This document shows, piece after piece, positions 29,066-38,112 of a stretch of DNA of 64,000 nucleotides. The position numbers were made by a program, and so were the translations under genes. Source of the DNA: Selenomonas sp. (GTDB taxonomy: Bacteria > Bacillota > Negativicutes > Selenomonadales > Selenomonadaceae). How positions within the stretch are numbered: position 1 is the stretch's first letter; the number at the start of each line of letters is the position of its first letter. The stretch lies in NCBI GenBank assembly GCA_022482925.1, contig JAKVOG010000004.1:124001-188000 (forward strand), written 5' to 3'. Under the pieces are notes generated by a model, which searched no databases, was not told the origin of the DNA, and worked only from the letters and a program-made list of their open reading frames with translations.

Positions 29066-29140
29066 GCGCTCGTAGTCCAGTGGATAGGACGTTAGCCTCC
29101 GGAGCTGAAGTCGGCAGTTCGATTCTGCCCGAGCGCACCA
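29066..29140 (+). tRNA. tRNA-Arg (anticodon CCG), CCA encoded
   Basis: A 75-nt cloverleaf: acceptor GCGCTCG/CGAGCGC, D-arm GTCC...GGAC, anticodon stem TTAGC/GCTGA with loop CTCCGGA giving anticodon CCG, T-arm with GTTCGATTC, and encoded CCA. It is a single tRNA gene followed by its own terminator. Confidence 0.96.
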
Positions 29141-29153
29141 TATAGAATGTAGG

Positions 29154-29181
29154 CGGTCTGCGATTGCAGACCGTTTTTTTT
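29154..29181 (+). terminator. Terminator of tRNA-Arg
   Basis: CGGTCTGC and GCAGACCG separated by GATT, then an eight-base T-run. Confidence 0.9.
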
Positions 29182-29184
29182 ATC

Positions 29185-29236
29185 AGTAAAAGCGATATCC
29201 CGTCATGCAACTGCATAACGGGACATCGCTTTTACT
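29185..29236. terminator. Long hairpin between tRNA-Arg and the aldose-epimerase gene
   Basis: AGTAAAAGCGATATCCCGT and ACGGGACATCGCTTTTACT pair almost completely. It is placed directly after the epimerase stop on the minus strand and probably ends that transcript, although the flanking U-run is poor on that side. Confidence 0.6.
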
Positions 29237-29254
29237 GGTTCATTTATTCAGGAT

Positions 29255-30134
29255 TCAGCCGATCTGGATAGTATACCGGAAAGTCTTTTCTTCTCCCGGC
29301 ATGAGTGTCTCGCTGCCTTCGCGATCTTTGAACTCTCCCGTAAAGTCCACGAAATCAGCATGCCCATGCCATGGCTCAATGCACAGGAACGGTGCACCAC
29401 CCTGATCCGGTGTCCAGAAGCCCCAATATGGGAAATTCCTGGCTGTGACGGTGAGTTTCTTGTCGCTCTTCGTCGAGCAGATAGACACGGTATCCGACTT
29501 CTGCTTGTCATAGGCCAGCGCATCATTCCGGAACATCTCATAGTTCAGCGGCAGCTTCCGCCCATCGAGCTTATCCGTGCCATAGCCATGCTTGAACTGC
29601 CCTTTGGCATCGAGCTGCATATTGGCAGCATTCTCGTTCTTGTTGAATTCCAGGTAGCAGTCCTCGAACTTCTCTCCCGGCACGATTGGGCAACGGAATG
29701 CACCATGTGAGCCGATCGAGTAGACCATTTCCTTCTCATCGAGATTATGGACAGGTCCAGATGACCTCGATCTGATTGTCCTGCAGGACATATTCGATAT
29801 CCAGCTGGAACTTCCAGGGATATTGCTTAAGCGATTCTTCGCTCCATTCGAGACGGAACTTGATACGGTCCGCCGAACGACCGATCAGTTCGAAATCCGA
29901 GATACGGCCGAGGCCATGCCCCGGCAGCTCATATTCCTGCCCATCCACGCGATACTTGCCATCCAGCAGCTTGCCCACGATTGGGAACAGTACCGGTGAG
30001 CTGTATTTCCACCAGTCCGGATTGCCATCCCACAGATACTCGGTCTCATCGGAGCGTTCCTTGATAGAGCGGAGTTCCGCACCATGGCTGCGTACCAGCA
30101 CGCAAAGCTTGTCATTTTCCAACGTATAAAGCAT
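29255..30134 (-). CDS. Aldose 1-epimerase family protein, one frameshift
   Basis: Galactose-mutarotase-like beta-sandwich protein of the YeaD/LacX-type group. N-terminal MLYTLENDKLCVLV, AELRSIKE and EYLWDGNPDWWKYSSPVLFP are typical. The break near 29752 is an extra C (IEVIWT-VHNLDEKEMVYSIGSHGAF). The C-terminal half has the catalytic-type H in SIGSHGAF and E in CIEPWHGHADF. The reconstructed length is ~292 residues. The substrate is unknown; no sugar operon surrounds it. Confidence 0.85.
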
Positions 30135-30227
30135 AAAATATATCCCCCTCTGATTATTTCTATATTTATTCTATCATATTTTCGGGAACGATGATTTCCA
30201 ATCTGCGGAAAGATTTCCGCATAAGCG

Positions 30228-30470
30228 TCAGGCATCCCTTTTCTTCATAAACCGGAATGCCTGCCCGGCCTCCGGATACTTGACCTTGTCCGTCGGTCCC
30301 ATGAACATGTCCAGCGGCCGCACGAAATACCCATAATCCCCGTAAAGCGCCTGATAGCAGACCAGCTGCTCCCGCGTCTCCGTATGCGTCACCGGGCAGG
30401 CGACGATCTTGTATTCCTTCTGCTTGAAATGCTGCCAGATCTCTCCGGCTTTCGGCAGCTCTCTCTCCAT
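30228..30470 (-). CDS. DUF1653 family small protein
   Basis: An 80-residue protein of the DUF1653 family: HFKQKEYKIVACPVTHTETREQLV near the start and FVRPLDMFMG in the middle are hallmark patterns. The fold is an SH3-like small barrel (known of the family), function unknown. It sits between the epimerase gene and the LysR gene on the same strand. Confidence 0.85.
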   Translation of the reverse strand: MERELPKAGEIWQHFKQKEYKIVACPVTHTETREQLVCYQALYGDYGYFVRPLDMFMGPTDKVKYPEAGQAFRFMKKRDA

Positions 30471-30515
30471 TCGAATCTCCTCTTCCTATAATGCTTCAAA
30501 GATGCTTTCAAAAAA

Positions 30516-31363
30516 TCAATGAAGCCGCCGCTGATCCTGATAGATCTGGCGGCCTTTTTTCGTGATGATACAGGTCGTAAGCGCCTGTGGTTCATCAAAC
30601 GGAATCAGCTGCAGGTTCGCCTGCGCCGACAGTGCCTGGCTCGACAGGATTCCAGCAGCCGTATGATGCTGCAGCAGGCTGATGATTGAGGACAGATTGT
30701 CCGAGTAATACCGTACCTGCGGGGTCAGGCCTCGCCTGGCAAATTCCCGCAGGATCTTACGTGTCACGAAGAATCCATGTCCAAGCAAAACCAACGGCTG
30801 GGCAGCTGCCTCGACAAAGCTGACGGTCTTTCTCTCTGCCATCGGGTGTCCGGGCCAGACAGCAAAGCAGATGGGCTTGCTCGACAGTCGATGGTAGCTG
30901 AGCTGCGGCTGCTTGCTCTCATCGAGGTTGACCACCGCCATGTCGACTTCCTCATCCTGGACCATACGAGCAGCCTCGGACCCGGTCGGCTCCACGATCT
31001 CCAGCCGGATCTGCGGACAGGCACTGCCGAAATCATCGATCAGACGCGGCAGCAGCAGTGAAGCGAGCTGCGGAGGCAGGGCCAGCCGCACATGATTGCG
31101 GCTGCGCGCCATTTCCCGCACCGCATCATCGAAATGATCCACCGACTGCAGCAGTTCACTGACCCTGGCAAACAGATTCTGCCCATCCTGTGTGATGAAG
31201 ATATTCCTGCCGGCATGATGAAAGAGGTTCATCCCGGTCTCACGTTCCAATGCCTGCATCGCCTGGCTCAGTGTCGACTGGGCGATGTGCAGCTGCTCAG
31301 CTGCCCGGGTGATGTTCTGCAGCTGGCACACGCATAATAATACCGCATCTGCTGAATCGTCAT
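30516..31363 (-). CDS. LysR-family transcriptional regulator, frameshift at the N-terminus
   Basis: LysR-type regulator with an N-terminal HTH (LQNITRAAEQLHIAQSTLSQAMQALERE) and a C-terminal periplasmic-binding-protein-like effector domain (RLALPPQLASLLL, GHGFFVTRKILREF). The true start is the ATG at 31361-31363 (MTIQQMRYYYA), 9 bases after GGGAG. One G appears lost near 31333, which throws the upstream codons out of frame. It is transcribed divergently from an AEC carrier gene, which it probably regulates through the dyad at 31412-31431. Confidence 0.87.
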
Positions 31364-31411
31364 CGTTCACCACTCCCTTCTTCTCTTCATTATAACAGAA
31401 TCAATCGGTTC

Positions 31412-31431
31412 TATCGATAATTCCATCGATA
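31412..31431. promoter_or_regulatory. Candidate LysR operator
   Basis: A perfect inverted repeat TATCGAT-AATTCC-ATCGATA in the divergent LysR/AEC promoter region, 49 bp from the lysR start and 89 bp from the AEC start. Its T-N-A spacing fits LysR boxes. Confidence 0.55.
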
Positions 31432-31519
31432 AATCCCGTTTTTTATCTACTGCCTGCTATGCCATAATAGAATCAATCCAGTAAATATATTCCTTTCGCA
31501 TAATAAGGAGGACTTCCTC

Positions 31520-32461
31520 ATGACAAATAACTTCACCGTGGCGGTCAGCGCCGTCATCCCGCTTTTCTGCCTGATGTTCATCGGCGTCCTGGTCCGGCGT
31601 TCCCAGCTGCTCAGCAGCACAGAGCTCAACCATCTGAACCGCATGGTGTTCAGAGTCTTCTTCTCCATCATGATGTTCTATAATCTCTACACGGCTGACT
31701 GGCAGACGGCCATCCACCCGCAGCTCATGCTGTTCGGCAGCCTTGGCGTACTCCTGATATTCGGCGCCATGATGGGGCTGGTCTACGCCTTCGAGACGGA
31801 AAACCAGCGCCGCGGTGCCATGGTCCAGGCCGTCTTCCGCAGCAATTTCGTCCTGATGGGCGTGCCGCTGGTCGCCAATATCTTCGGCAGTGACGCACTG
31901 GCTGTCCCGACGATGATGATTGCCATCATCGTCCCGATCTACAATATCCTGTCCGTACTGGCCCTCGAGACCTTCCGTGGCGGCCGTTTCGCCCCGCTGC
32001 CGATCCTGCGCGGCATCCTGCAGAATCCCATGATACTCGGGGCCATCACCGCCATCCTGTGCCGACTGGCCGGTCTCACACTGCCCGTGCCGCTCCTGCA
32101 TCCGCTCGGCCAGGTTGCAGCTGCAACTACGCCAATTGCTCTCATCGTGCTGGGCGCTTCTTTCGAGACAGGCGGTACCGGTCTGTACCGCCCACAACTC
32201 TGGCTCTGCAGTGCAGCCAAGCTCTTCCTCGTCCCGGCCATCATCCTGCCGCTGGCAGCCTTCATGGGCTTCCGCGGGGTCGATTTCGTCACCCTGATCG
32301 CGATATTCTGCACGCCCTGTGCCGTTGCCTCTTTTGCAATGGCACAGCAGATGGGCAGCGATGCCGAGCTGGCTGGCAACTGCGTCATCATCACCTCAGC
32401 CTTGTCCTGCTTCACCATCTTCGGCTGGATATTCAGCAGTCGACTGCTGGGATTCATCTGA
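31520..32461 (+). CDS. AEC-family transporter (auxin efflux carrier type)
   Basis: Integral membrane carrier of 313 residues with about ten hydrophobic segments, the AEC pattern. Members export or exchange small organic acids such as malate or malonate. N-terminal FTVAVSAVIPLFCLMFIGVLV and C-terminal CTPCAVASFAMAQQMG are family typical. It is preceded by AAGGAGG, divergent from the LysR gene, and ends at a strong terminator. The substrate is not evident. Confidence 0.87.
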   Translation: MTNNFTVAVSAVIPLFCLMFIGVLVRRSQLLSSTELNHLNRMVFRVFFSIMMFYNLYTADWQTAIHPQLMLFGSLGVLLIFGAMMGLVYAFETENQRRGAMVQAVFRSNFVLMGVPLVANIFGSDALAVPTMMIAIIVPIYNILSVLALETFRGGRFAPLPILRGILQNPMILGAITAILCRLAGLTLPVPLLHPLGQVAAATTPIALIVLGASFETGGTGLYRPQLWLCSAAKLFLVPAIILPLAAFMGFRGVDFVTLIAIFCTPCAVASFAMAQQMGSDAELAGNCVIITSALSCFTIFGWIFSSRLLGFI

Positions 32462-32498
32462 TCACGCCCCCACTGGCCTGATGAATCAAACCCGTACA

Positions 32499-32552
32499 AG
32501 AAATAGGCTGTACACTCATGAGTTTCAACTCATAAATGTACAGCCTATTCTT
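32499..32552. terminator. Bidirectional terminator between the AEC and aldo/keto reductase genes
   Basis: AAATAGGCTGTACACTCATGAGTT and AACTCATAAATGTACAGCCTATT pair over >20 bp between convergent genes. Confidence 0.88.
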
Positions 32553-32572
32553 TCTATCCGATTGCCCGCGCC

Positions 32573-33598
32573 TCAGACTTCGATCTCACCGGCCAGGACC
32601 TTCTTGTAATCCTCGTAGTTCTTCTTCAACAGCTCCGGCGTATCGAGCTCATACGGGCATTTCTTCGTGCACTGCCGGCAGTTCAGGCAGTTCTCGATCT
32701 TCTTCATCTCGGCCTGCATGGAAGGTGTCAGCCAGGCTTTCGATGGCGCCCGCCGCAGCATGAGCGACATCCGCGCACACTGGTTGATCATGATTCCCGC
32801 CGGACACGGCATGCAATAGCCGCAGCCACGGCAGAACGCACCACTGAGCTCCTGCTGCTCTTTAGCGATATAGGCGGCAATCTCATCCGTCATCGCCGGC
32901 GTATCGACCATATAGCCGATCCATTCCGCCAGCTCGGACTCACGCTGCACGCCCCAGATGGGCAGGACATTGTCATACTGGGCAATATAAGCCATCGCAG
33001 CCTCGGACCGGTTAATCAGGCCACCGGCCAGCCCCTTCATGGCAACGAAACCCACGTTCTTTTCCCGGCAGAGCCTGACCAGCTGAATCTCCTTCTCCGA
33101 AGCCAAATAGCTGAACGGGAACTGCATGGTCTCATAGAGACCGGACTCCACGCAATCAAAGGCCACCTGGATCTTATGTGCGGTTACACCGATATGCCGG
33201 ATCTTGCCCTGCTGCTTCGCCTCGAGCATAGCCTCGTACATGCCGGAACCATCCCCCGGCCGCCAGCACTGATCGACACAGTGGAACTGGTAGACATCGA
33301 TGCAGTCCGTCTGCAGCAGGCGCAGTGAGGTTTCCAGATGCTGCCAGAACTCAGCCGGCGTCTTTGCATGTGTCTTCGTCGCGATGAACACCTTGTCCCA
33401 CATCCCATGGAACGCCGCCCCCAGCTTTTCTTCGCTGTCACTATAGGCCCGGGCCGTATCGAAATAACGGATACCGCCATCATATGCCTGATGCAGCAAC
33501 GCTACGGCCTCGTCCTTCGTTACCCGCTGGATTGGCAGGGCGCCAAACCCATTCTGTGGCACCGTGATGCCTGTACTGCCCAAAGTCAGCTGTTTCAT
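32573..33598 (-). CDS. Aldo/keto reductase with C-terminal 4Fe-4S ferredoxin-like domain
   Basis: A 341-residue oxidoreductase. The AKR barrel shows the catalytic Asp/Tyr (DTARAYSDSEEKLG), Lys (IATKTHAK) and His (YQFHCVD) in order. The last ~90 residues add a cysteine-rich domain with CRGCGYCMPCPAG and CLNCRQCTKKCP, indicating iron-sulfur clusters. Such fused AKRs are common in anaerobes. The electron donor or acceptor and substrate are unknown. It is followed downstream by the AEC terminator. Confidence 0.93.
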   Translation of the reverse strand: MKQLTLGSTGITVPQNGFGALPIQRVTKDEAVALLHQAYDGGIRYFDTARAYSDSEEKLGAAFHGMWDKVFIATKTHAKTPAEFWQHLETSLRLLQTDCIDVYQFHCVDQCWRPGDGSGMYEAMLEAKQQGKIRHIGVTAHKIQVAFDCVESGLYETMQFPFSYLASEKEIQLVRLCREKNVGFVAMKGLAGGLINRSEAAMAYIAQYDNVLPIWGVQRESELAEWIGYMVDTPAMTDEIAAYIAKEQQELSGAFCRGCGYCMPCPAGIMINQCARMSLMLRRAPSKAWLTPSMQAEMKKIENCLNCRQCTKKCPYELDTPELLKKNYEDYKKVLAGEIEV

Positions 33599-33633
33599 GC
33601 TTTTCCCTCCTGAACTCGCTCTTTCTGCTTCGA

Positions 33634-34440
33634 TTATGCTTCAATCAGTCCGGTCCTGACCAGATACTGATAGATGCCATCATCCGTATTGGGCGCCGTC
33701 ACTTCAGTGGCCGCCGCCTTCACCGGCTCCGGCGCATTGCCCATCGCCACGCTTGCCCCCGTATAGCGCAGCATCTCCAAGTCGTTATAATTGTCGCCAA
33801 ACGATAGCGATTCGGCGGCCGTCAGGCCAAAGTGATCCAGCATCACACGAATGCCCGTGGCCTTGGAAACGGACCGGTCCATGATCTCCAGCAGGAAAGG
33901 CGCCGACCGCACCACATGGAACATCGGGAAATCAGCAGCCAGCTCCCGCTCGGCCTGCTCACAATCCGCCGGATCTGCCATAATCAGGATCTTATTCGGC
34001 AGTTCCCCGGCCTGCAGCCGCTCATCGAAATCCCCTTCGATCGGCTGAGCCGTCGTAATGTCGATTTCCGTCTGCACCCGTTTATCCGACCGGTCCCGTA
34101 CATACCAGTGACGCCCGGCATAATAATTCACGGTAACCTGCGGGAATTTCGTCCCGATGACCGTGAGCAGGCGAGCCGTATCCGCCGCCGCCATATCGGT
34201 ACTCGCCAGCGTCTCTCCCTCTTTGGTCAGCACCAGACCACCGCTGTAGCTGATGATCGGGATCTGGATGCCCAGCTGATCCGTGATAGGATAGATAGCC
34301 TCCGGCATCCGCGCCGACACCAGCACAAAGGGAATTCCCCCTGCCAGCAACGACCGGACAGCCTTGCCCGTGCGCTCGCTGACCTTGCTGTCCGGTGTCA
34401 GGAATGTCCCATCAATATCCGAGAATACAATCTTTACCAT
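33634..34440 (-). CDS. HAD-superfamily phosphatase, Cof type
   Basis: Cytosolic sugar- or phospholipid-type phosphatase of the Cof subfamily, 268 residues. HAD motif I is FSDIDGTFL at residue ~6, motif II FVLVSARMP, motif III lysine in the cap/core transition, and motif IV SFGDNYNDLEML. It lies 35 bp upstream of the aldo/keto reductase start on the same strand and may be co-transcribed. Substrate unknown. Confidence 0.92.
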   Translation of the reverse strand: MVKIVFSDIDGTFLTPDSKVSERTGKAVRSLLAGGIPFVLVSARMPEAIYPITDQLGIQIPIISYSGGLVLTKEGETLASTDMAAADTARLLTVIGTKFPQVTVNYYAGRHWYVRDRSDKRVQTEIDITTAQPIEGDFDERLQAGELPNKILIMADPADCEQAERELAADFPMFHVVRSAPFLLEIMDRSVSKATGIRVMLDHFGLTAAESLSFGDNYNDLEMLRYTGASVAMGNAPEPVKAAATEVTAPNTDDGIYQYLVRTGLIEA

Positions 34441-34541
34441 ATAAATCCCCCTGAATGTCCCTACACTAATTTCACGGCATTACCAGCTTACTTATCATCC
34501 ATTTCCCCATTGTAGCAAATCCCCTGAACCACAACAAGCAC

Positions 34542-35270
34542 TCAGCGCTGCCACAAACTCATCAATGTCACGACTACCGGTACCACTGCCAGCGCTGGCA
34601 GATAATTCAGCACCTTGATCTTCGTCACTTCCAGCATGTTGAGCCCCAACGCGAGGATCAGCAGGCTGCCGGTGCAGGACACCTCCGTGACCAGCTGGTC
34701 AGACAGGAAGGGTGCGATATACTGTGCCAGCAGCACGATGCCGCCCTGAAAGAACAAGGTAAATATCCCCGAACCCATGACACCGATTCCCATAACCGCC
34801 GCCATCATGATACCCGCGATGAAATCGAGCAGCGACTTCGTATACAGCATGGCAAAATCGGCGCGCAGCCCCGCATTCAGGGAACCGACGATGACCATGG
34901 CTCCCACATTCATGATCAGGCAGGAGGTGATGAACGCATTCGCAATCCGGGCGCCCTCTCCTCCCCCCGCAAAGCGGGAGGTCAGCCGCTCCGTAAACCG
35001 GTTGATCCGGCCATCAAGATCCAGCCATTCCCCAATGAATACACCAACCACCGCTGACACGATCATGATAAGGATATCCGGCTCCGCCACAGCGCCCTGA
35101 GCGCCGATGACTACCGTGCAGATTCCCAAGGCCTGCATGATGGCCGCTGATATATGCTTCGGGATTCCCCGCCTGAAGAGCAGGCCTATGATCGTACCGG
35201 CAAAGATGGCGAGTGCATTGACGATTACGGCAAAAATACCAATTCCTTCTTTCTGTTTTACGCTGCGATT
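34542..35270 (-). CDS. DUF554 family membrane protein (YdfK-like), frameshift near the 5' end
   Basis: Multi-pass membrane protein of unknown function. The continuous frame from 35138 gives 198 residues (QALGICTVVIGAQGA, TSCLIMNVGAMVIVGSLNAG, SCTGSLLILALGLNMLEV). The family N-terminus is upstream in another frame (GIGIFAVIVNALAIFAGTII, GLLFRRGIP), separated by one extra C near 35168. No ATG/GTG/TTG in the right frame gives an obvious start, so the 5' end is approximate. It is divergent from a YczE-like gene. Confidence 0.8.
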   Translation of the reverse strand, partial: NRSVKQKEGIGIFAVIVNALAIFAGTIIGLLFRRGIPKHISAAIMQALGICTVVIGAQGAVAEPDILIMIVSAVVGVFIGEWLDLDGRINRFTERLTSRFAGGGEGARIANAFITSCLIMNVGAMVIVGSLNAGLRADFAMLYTKSLLDFIAGIMMAAVMGIGVMGSGIFTLFFQGGIVLLAQYIAPFLSDQLVTEVSCTGSLLILALGLNMLEVTKIKVLNYLPALAVVPVVVTLMSLWQR

Positions 35271-35290
35271 CCTCCCAAAGTGCCTCTCCT

Positions 35291-35320
35291 TTGTCAGTTA
35301 CTCCGGGAATATGCTATACT
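35291..35320 (+). promoter_or_regulatory. Promoter of the YczE-like gene
   Basis: TTGTCA (35291-35296) and TATACT (35315-35320), 18-bp spacer. Confidence 0.65.
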
Positions 35321-35355
35321 AAATAAAGTTGCTATCATTGAAAAGGAGTCATTCT

Positions 35356-36009
35356 ATGTCTATGTTCCGGCGCTATGCGCTTTTTATTTTTGCTGTCGTT
35401 GTACAGTCGTCCGGCATCGCTCTTGTGGTCAAGAGCCTGCTGGGCACGTCACCAATCTCGAGCCTGCCGTATGTACTCAGCCTGTCATTTCCCTATACAC
35501 TGGGCGAAACGACCTTTGCCATCAACATGCTGCTGCTGCTCGGGCAGATCCTGCTGCTGCGTCATGACTTCGACCGCATCCAGCTCCTGCAGGTTCCCTT
35601 CACCATGATCTTCGCCTATTCCATCGATGTATTCATGGAGCTCTGGAGCTGGGTCGTCCCCACCAACTACTTACTGCAGCTTCTGCCACTCCTGCTTGGT
35701 ACGACGCTTATCGCCTTTGGCGTAGCCGTCCAGGGCATCGCCGATGTCCTTATGCTGCCAGGCGAAGGCATCGTCTATGCAGTAGCCCGCCATTTCCACA
35801 TTGATTTTGGCAAGGTGAAGACCACCAATGACGTACTGCTGGTCTGCCTCGCAGCCGCCCTCTCCTTCTACTATATAGGAACCATCGAGGGCATCCGCGA
35901 GGGAACGCTGATCTCCGCGCTGATCACGGGCAGCATTGCCCGCTTCTTCCTGAAGCACCTGAGTACCGTCGATCAGACCGGCTCACTGGTTTTCCACCCG
36001 CACTGGTAA
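35356..36009 (+). CDS. YczE/YyaS-like integral membrane protein
   Basis: Membrane protein of ~217 residues with five hydrophobic segments, resembling the YczE/YyaS family (SSGIALVVKSLLGTSPISSLPYV is the key pattern). Function unknown; distantly related to YitT proteins. The ATG at 35356 is preferred over the upstream in-frame ATG at 35329, because AAGGAG lies 8 bases before it. It is a monocistronic plus-strand gene. Confidence 0.8.
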   Translation: MSMFRRYALFIFAVVVQSSGIALVVKSLLGTSPISSLPYVLSLSFPYTLGETTFAINMLLLLGQILLLRHDFDRIQLLQVPFTMIFAYSIDVFMELWSWVVPTNYLLQLLPLLLGTTLIAFGVAVQGIADVLMLPGEGIVYAVARHFHIDFGKVKTTNDVLLVCLAAALSFYYIGTIEGIREGTLISALITGSIARFFLKHLSTVDQTGSLVFHPHW

Positions 36010-36021
36010 GGTACGATAATC

Positions 36022-36420
36022 TCAGCGCCCCACGATCAGACGGGCAGCCATCAGGCCCAGCCAGGCTGTCAGCAGCCCCAGCAGGATATTGGCCGCGATA
36101 TTGGCAAACACATAAAAGGTGCTGCCACCGCGCATCAGGGTCAGTGTCTCGAGGCTGAACGAAGAGAAGGTCGTAAAGCCCCCCAGGAATCCAACCGTCA
36201 GTAGCAGCCTTGCTGGTTCAGCAAGGCTTATTTCTGCGCGCTCCGTGAGCAGCAGCAGCACCCCCATGATGAGCCCCATCAGAAAGCTGCCAATCGTATT
36301 GACCGCCAGGGTCCCCCAGGGAAATACCGTGCCGAAACGGGCACCGATATGCGTTGTCGTAAGATAACGGCAGACAGCACCAATGCCGCCACCAGTAAAT
36401 ACCAGTAGTATATTTTCCAT
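36022..36420 (-). CDS. crcB: Fluoride ion channel CrcB (Fluc)
   Basis: Small dual-topology fluoride exporter, ~132 residues with four transmembrane helices. Key motifs: GGGIGAVCRYLTT near the N-terminus, NTIGSFLMGL (channel asparagine) and GFLGGFTTFSSFS (phenylalanine box). The ATG at 36420 follows GGAGG. It lies 20 bp downstream of the unknown gene at 36441-37199. No fluoride riboswitch was seen in front of it. Only one copy is present, consistent with a homodimeric form. Confidence 0.94.
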   Translation of the reverse strand: MENILLVFTGGGIGAVCRYLTTTHIGARFGTVFPWGTLAVNTIGSFLMGLIMGVLLLLTERAEISLAEPARLLLTVGFLGGFTTFSSFSLETLTLMRGGSTFYVFANIAANILLGLLTAWLGLMAARLIVGR

Positions 36421-36440
36421 GCAATCCTCCAACTACAAGA

Positions 36441-37199
36441 CTATTTCTTCTGCCGCTTGACGAACCTGCGGAAAGAAGCCCGGATCACTGGGCAGCCATG
36501 ACATTCTTCTCCCGAAAAGCGGCCATGCTTCAGCCATTCCGCTGACACATGGCGGATGCAGTCCGGTTCCGCCCCCGCCGCCTTGAGCAAGGCGATTACC
36601 TGCCGATCATCAGCATGCTCCTGCAGCATACGGATCTGCAGCAGCCATTTCCGATACAACTGACAGACCTCCTGTTGATGCTGACAGAACTCCTCTTCCG
36701 TCATGTCGATATCCTCCAGGGCCTGTTGCAGCACATTGCAATTAGCGCAATCATAGACCGTCACGGATCTGCGTTTGATATGGCTGCTGCATGGTTTGGG
36801 CAGTGGCCAGTAGAAATAACCGACTTTATTGGCCAGGCGGATGATTTCGGCATGGCATTTGGCCATCTGCTCCACATTGTCCGGAATATACTGGTGCAAA
36901 GCCTCATCCAGCTTCGGACGCGTCGGACCGAGCGGGAAGGGGATCAGCTTGTTGGCTGCCTGCTCATCTTGCACGACATTGACTTTATGGACCATGCCCA
37001 TGATGATCAGGTTGCGCTGCTTGGAGAGCAGCGACAGGAATTCCTTGCTGTTCTCAATGCCAACAGGATCCCCATCTTCCTCCATCAGTTTATGCAGTTC
37101 CATCGCCAGGATGATGGTCCGCTTGTGCAGATCCATCATTTCCTCAAAGGCATCCCGCATTTCCTCATAACGGAATTTCTGCAACTCTTCCTCTGTCAT
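36441..37199 (-). CDS. Hypothetical protein, cysteine-containing, unknown family
   Basis: About 252 soluble, helix-rich residues with no recognised domain. The N-terminal ~120 residues are amphipathic and charged (MTEEELQKFRYEEMRDAFEE). The middle has PLPKPCSSHIKRR and VYDCANCNVLQQ, and the C-terminus SGEECHGCPVIRAS; two C-x2-C pairs suggest metal or Fe-S binding. It begins with MTEEEL after AGGGG and is likely co-transcribed with crcB. I do not assign a function. Confidence 0.7.
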   Translation of the reverse strand: MTEEELQKFRYEEMRDAFEEMMDLHKRTIILAMELHKLMEEDGDPVGIENSKEFLSLLSKQRNLIIMGMVHKVNVVQDEQAANKLIPFPLGPTRPKLDEALHQYIPDNVEQMAKCHAEIIRLANKVGYFYWPLPKPCSSHIKRRSVTVYDCANCNVLQQALEDIDMTEEEFCQHQQEVCQLYRKWLLQIRMLQEHADDRQVIALLKAAGAEPDCIRHVSAEWLKHGRFSGEECHGCPVIRASFRRFVKRQKK

Positions 37200-37269
37200 T
37201 CCCCTGCTCCCCCTTTGCTGCACGATTACGTCTTACTATTCATTCGCTTTTTCAGGGGAAATATCCTTT

Positions 37270-38112
37270 TTATCGGATAAAATAAGGTTTCAAAATCAGG
37301 GTGACGAAGAAAATCACAGCAGACAGGACCACAATGGTCGCACCGGCTGCCATATTGAAATAATACGCCAGGATCAGGCCCGTAAAACCGGACAGCAATG
37401 CAATCAATACCGACACCACATGATACTGCTTGACATTCCCCGTCACATTGCGGGCAGCTGCCGCTGGCAGGACCAGCAGTGCATTGATGATCAGGATACC
37501 GACCCACTGGATACTGATGGAAACGACGACCGCCAGGATGGCCGCGAACAGCCCCTCGGCCCAGAAAGTCGAGATGCCGCGGCTGCGGGCAAAGGACGAA
37601 TTGATGGACAAGACGAGCAGCCGGTTGAACAGCAGCGCCCAGGCCGCCACCACCAGCACGAACACGATGACCAGTGCCTGCAGATCATCCTCGGTGATGC
37701 TCAGCACATCGCCGATCAGAAAAGCAGAGAATTTATTGAACCCACCGCCATAGCTCATGATCATAAGGCCCAGCGCAATCGCTGTCGATGAGAATACACC
37801 AATGATCGTATCCGTCGAAGCCGTGCTCTTCGTCTTGATATACGTGATGAACAGGGCAAACAGTACAGAAAAGACCAGCAGGGACAGCAGCGGCGACACC
37901 GAACCGAACAGCACGCCAATGGCAATACCGGTAAAGGCACCATGCCCCAGCGAATCTGAGAAGAACGCCATACGGTTCGAGACCACCATCGTGCTCAACA
38001 GCCCGAACAATGGCGTGACCAGCAGGATTGCCAGGAACGCATTCTTCATGAAGGTGTGACTGGCCCATTCAAACGGCAGCAGCGCATTCATGGCGCTATA
38101 GATGATATCCAT
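37270..38112 (-). CDS. Zinc/manganese-type ABC transporter permease
   Basis: Membrane subunit of a cluster-9 metal ABC importer (ZnuB/MntB/TroC type), 280 residues, eight or nine hydrophobic segments. Signature patterns are SHTFMKNAFLAILLVTPLFG and LPAAAARNVTGN. It overlaps the ATPase gene by 1 bp. Metal specificity between Zn and Mn cannot be told. No solute-binding protein gene is in the neighbourhood. Confidence 0.9.
   Translation of the reverse strand: MDIIYSAMNALLPFEWASHTFMKNAFLAILLVTPLFGLLSTMVVSNRMAFFSDSLGHGAFTGIAIGVLFGSVSPLLSLLVFSVLFALFITYIKTKSTASTDTIIGVFSSTAIALGLMIMSYGGGFNKFSAFLIGDVLSITEDDLQALVIVFVLVVAAWALLFNRLLVLSINSSFARSRGISTFWAEGLFAAILAVVVSISIQWVGILIINALLVLPAAAARNVTGNVKQYHVVSVLIALLSGFTGLILAYYFNMAAGATIVVLSAVIFFVTLILKPYFIR

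Noticed and set aside
31457..32197. 246-codon minus-strand ORF opposite the AEC carrier
   Set aside because: Low-complexity His/Asp/Glu-rich translation typical of antisense to a hydrophobic gene.
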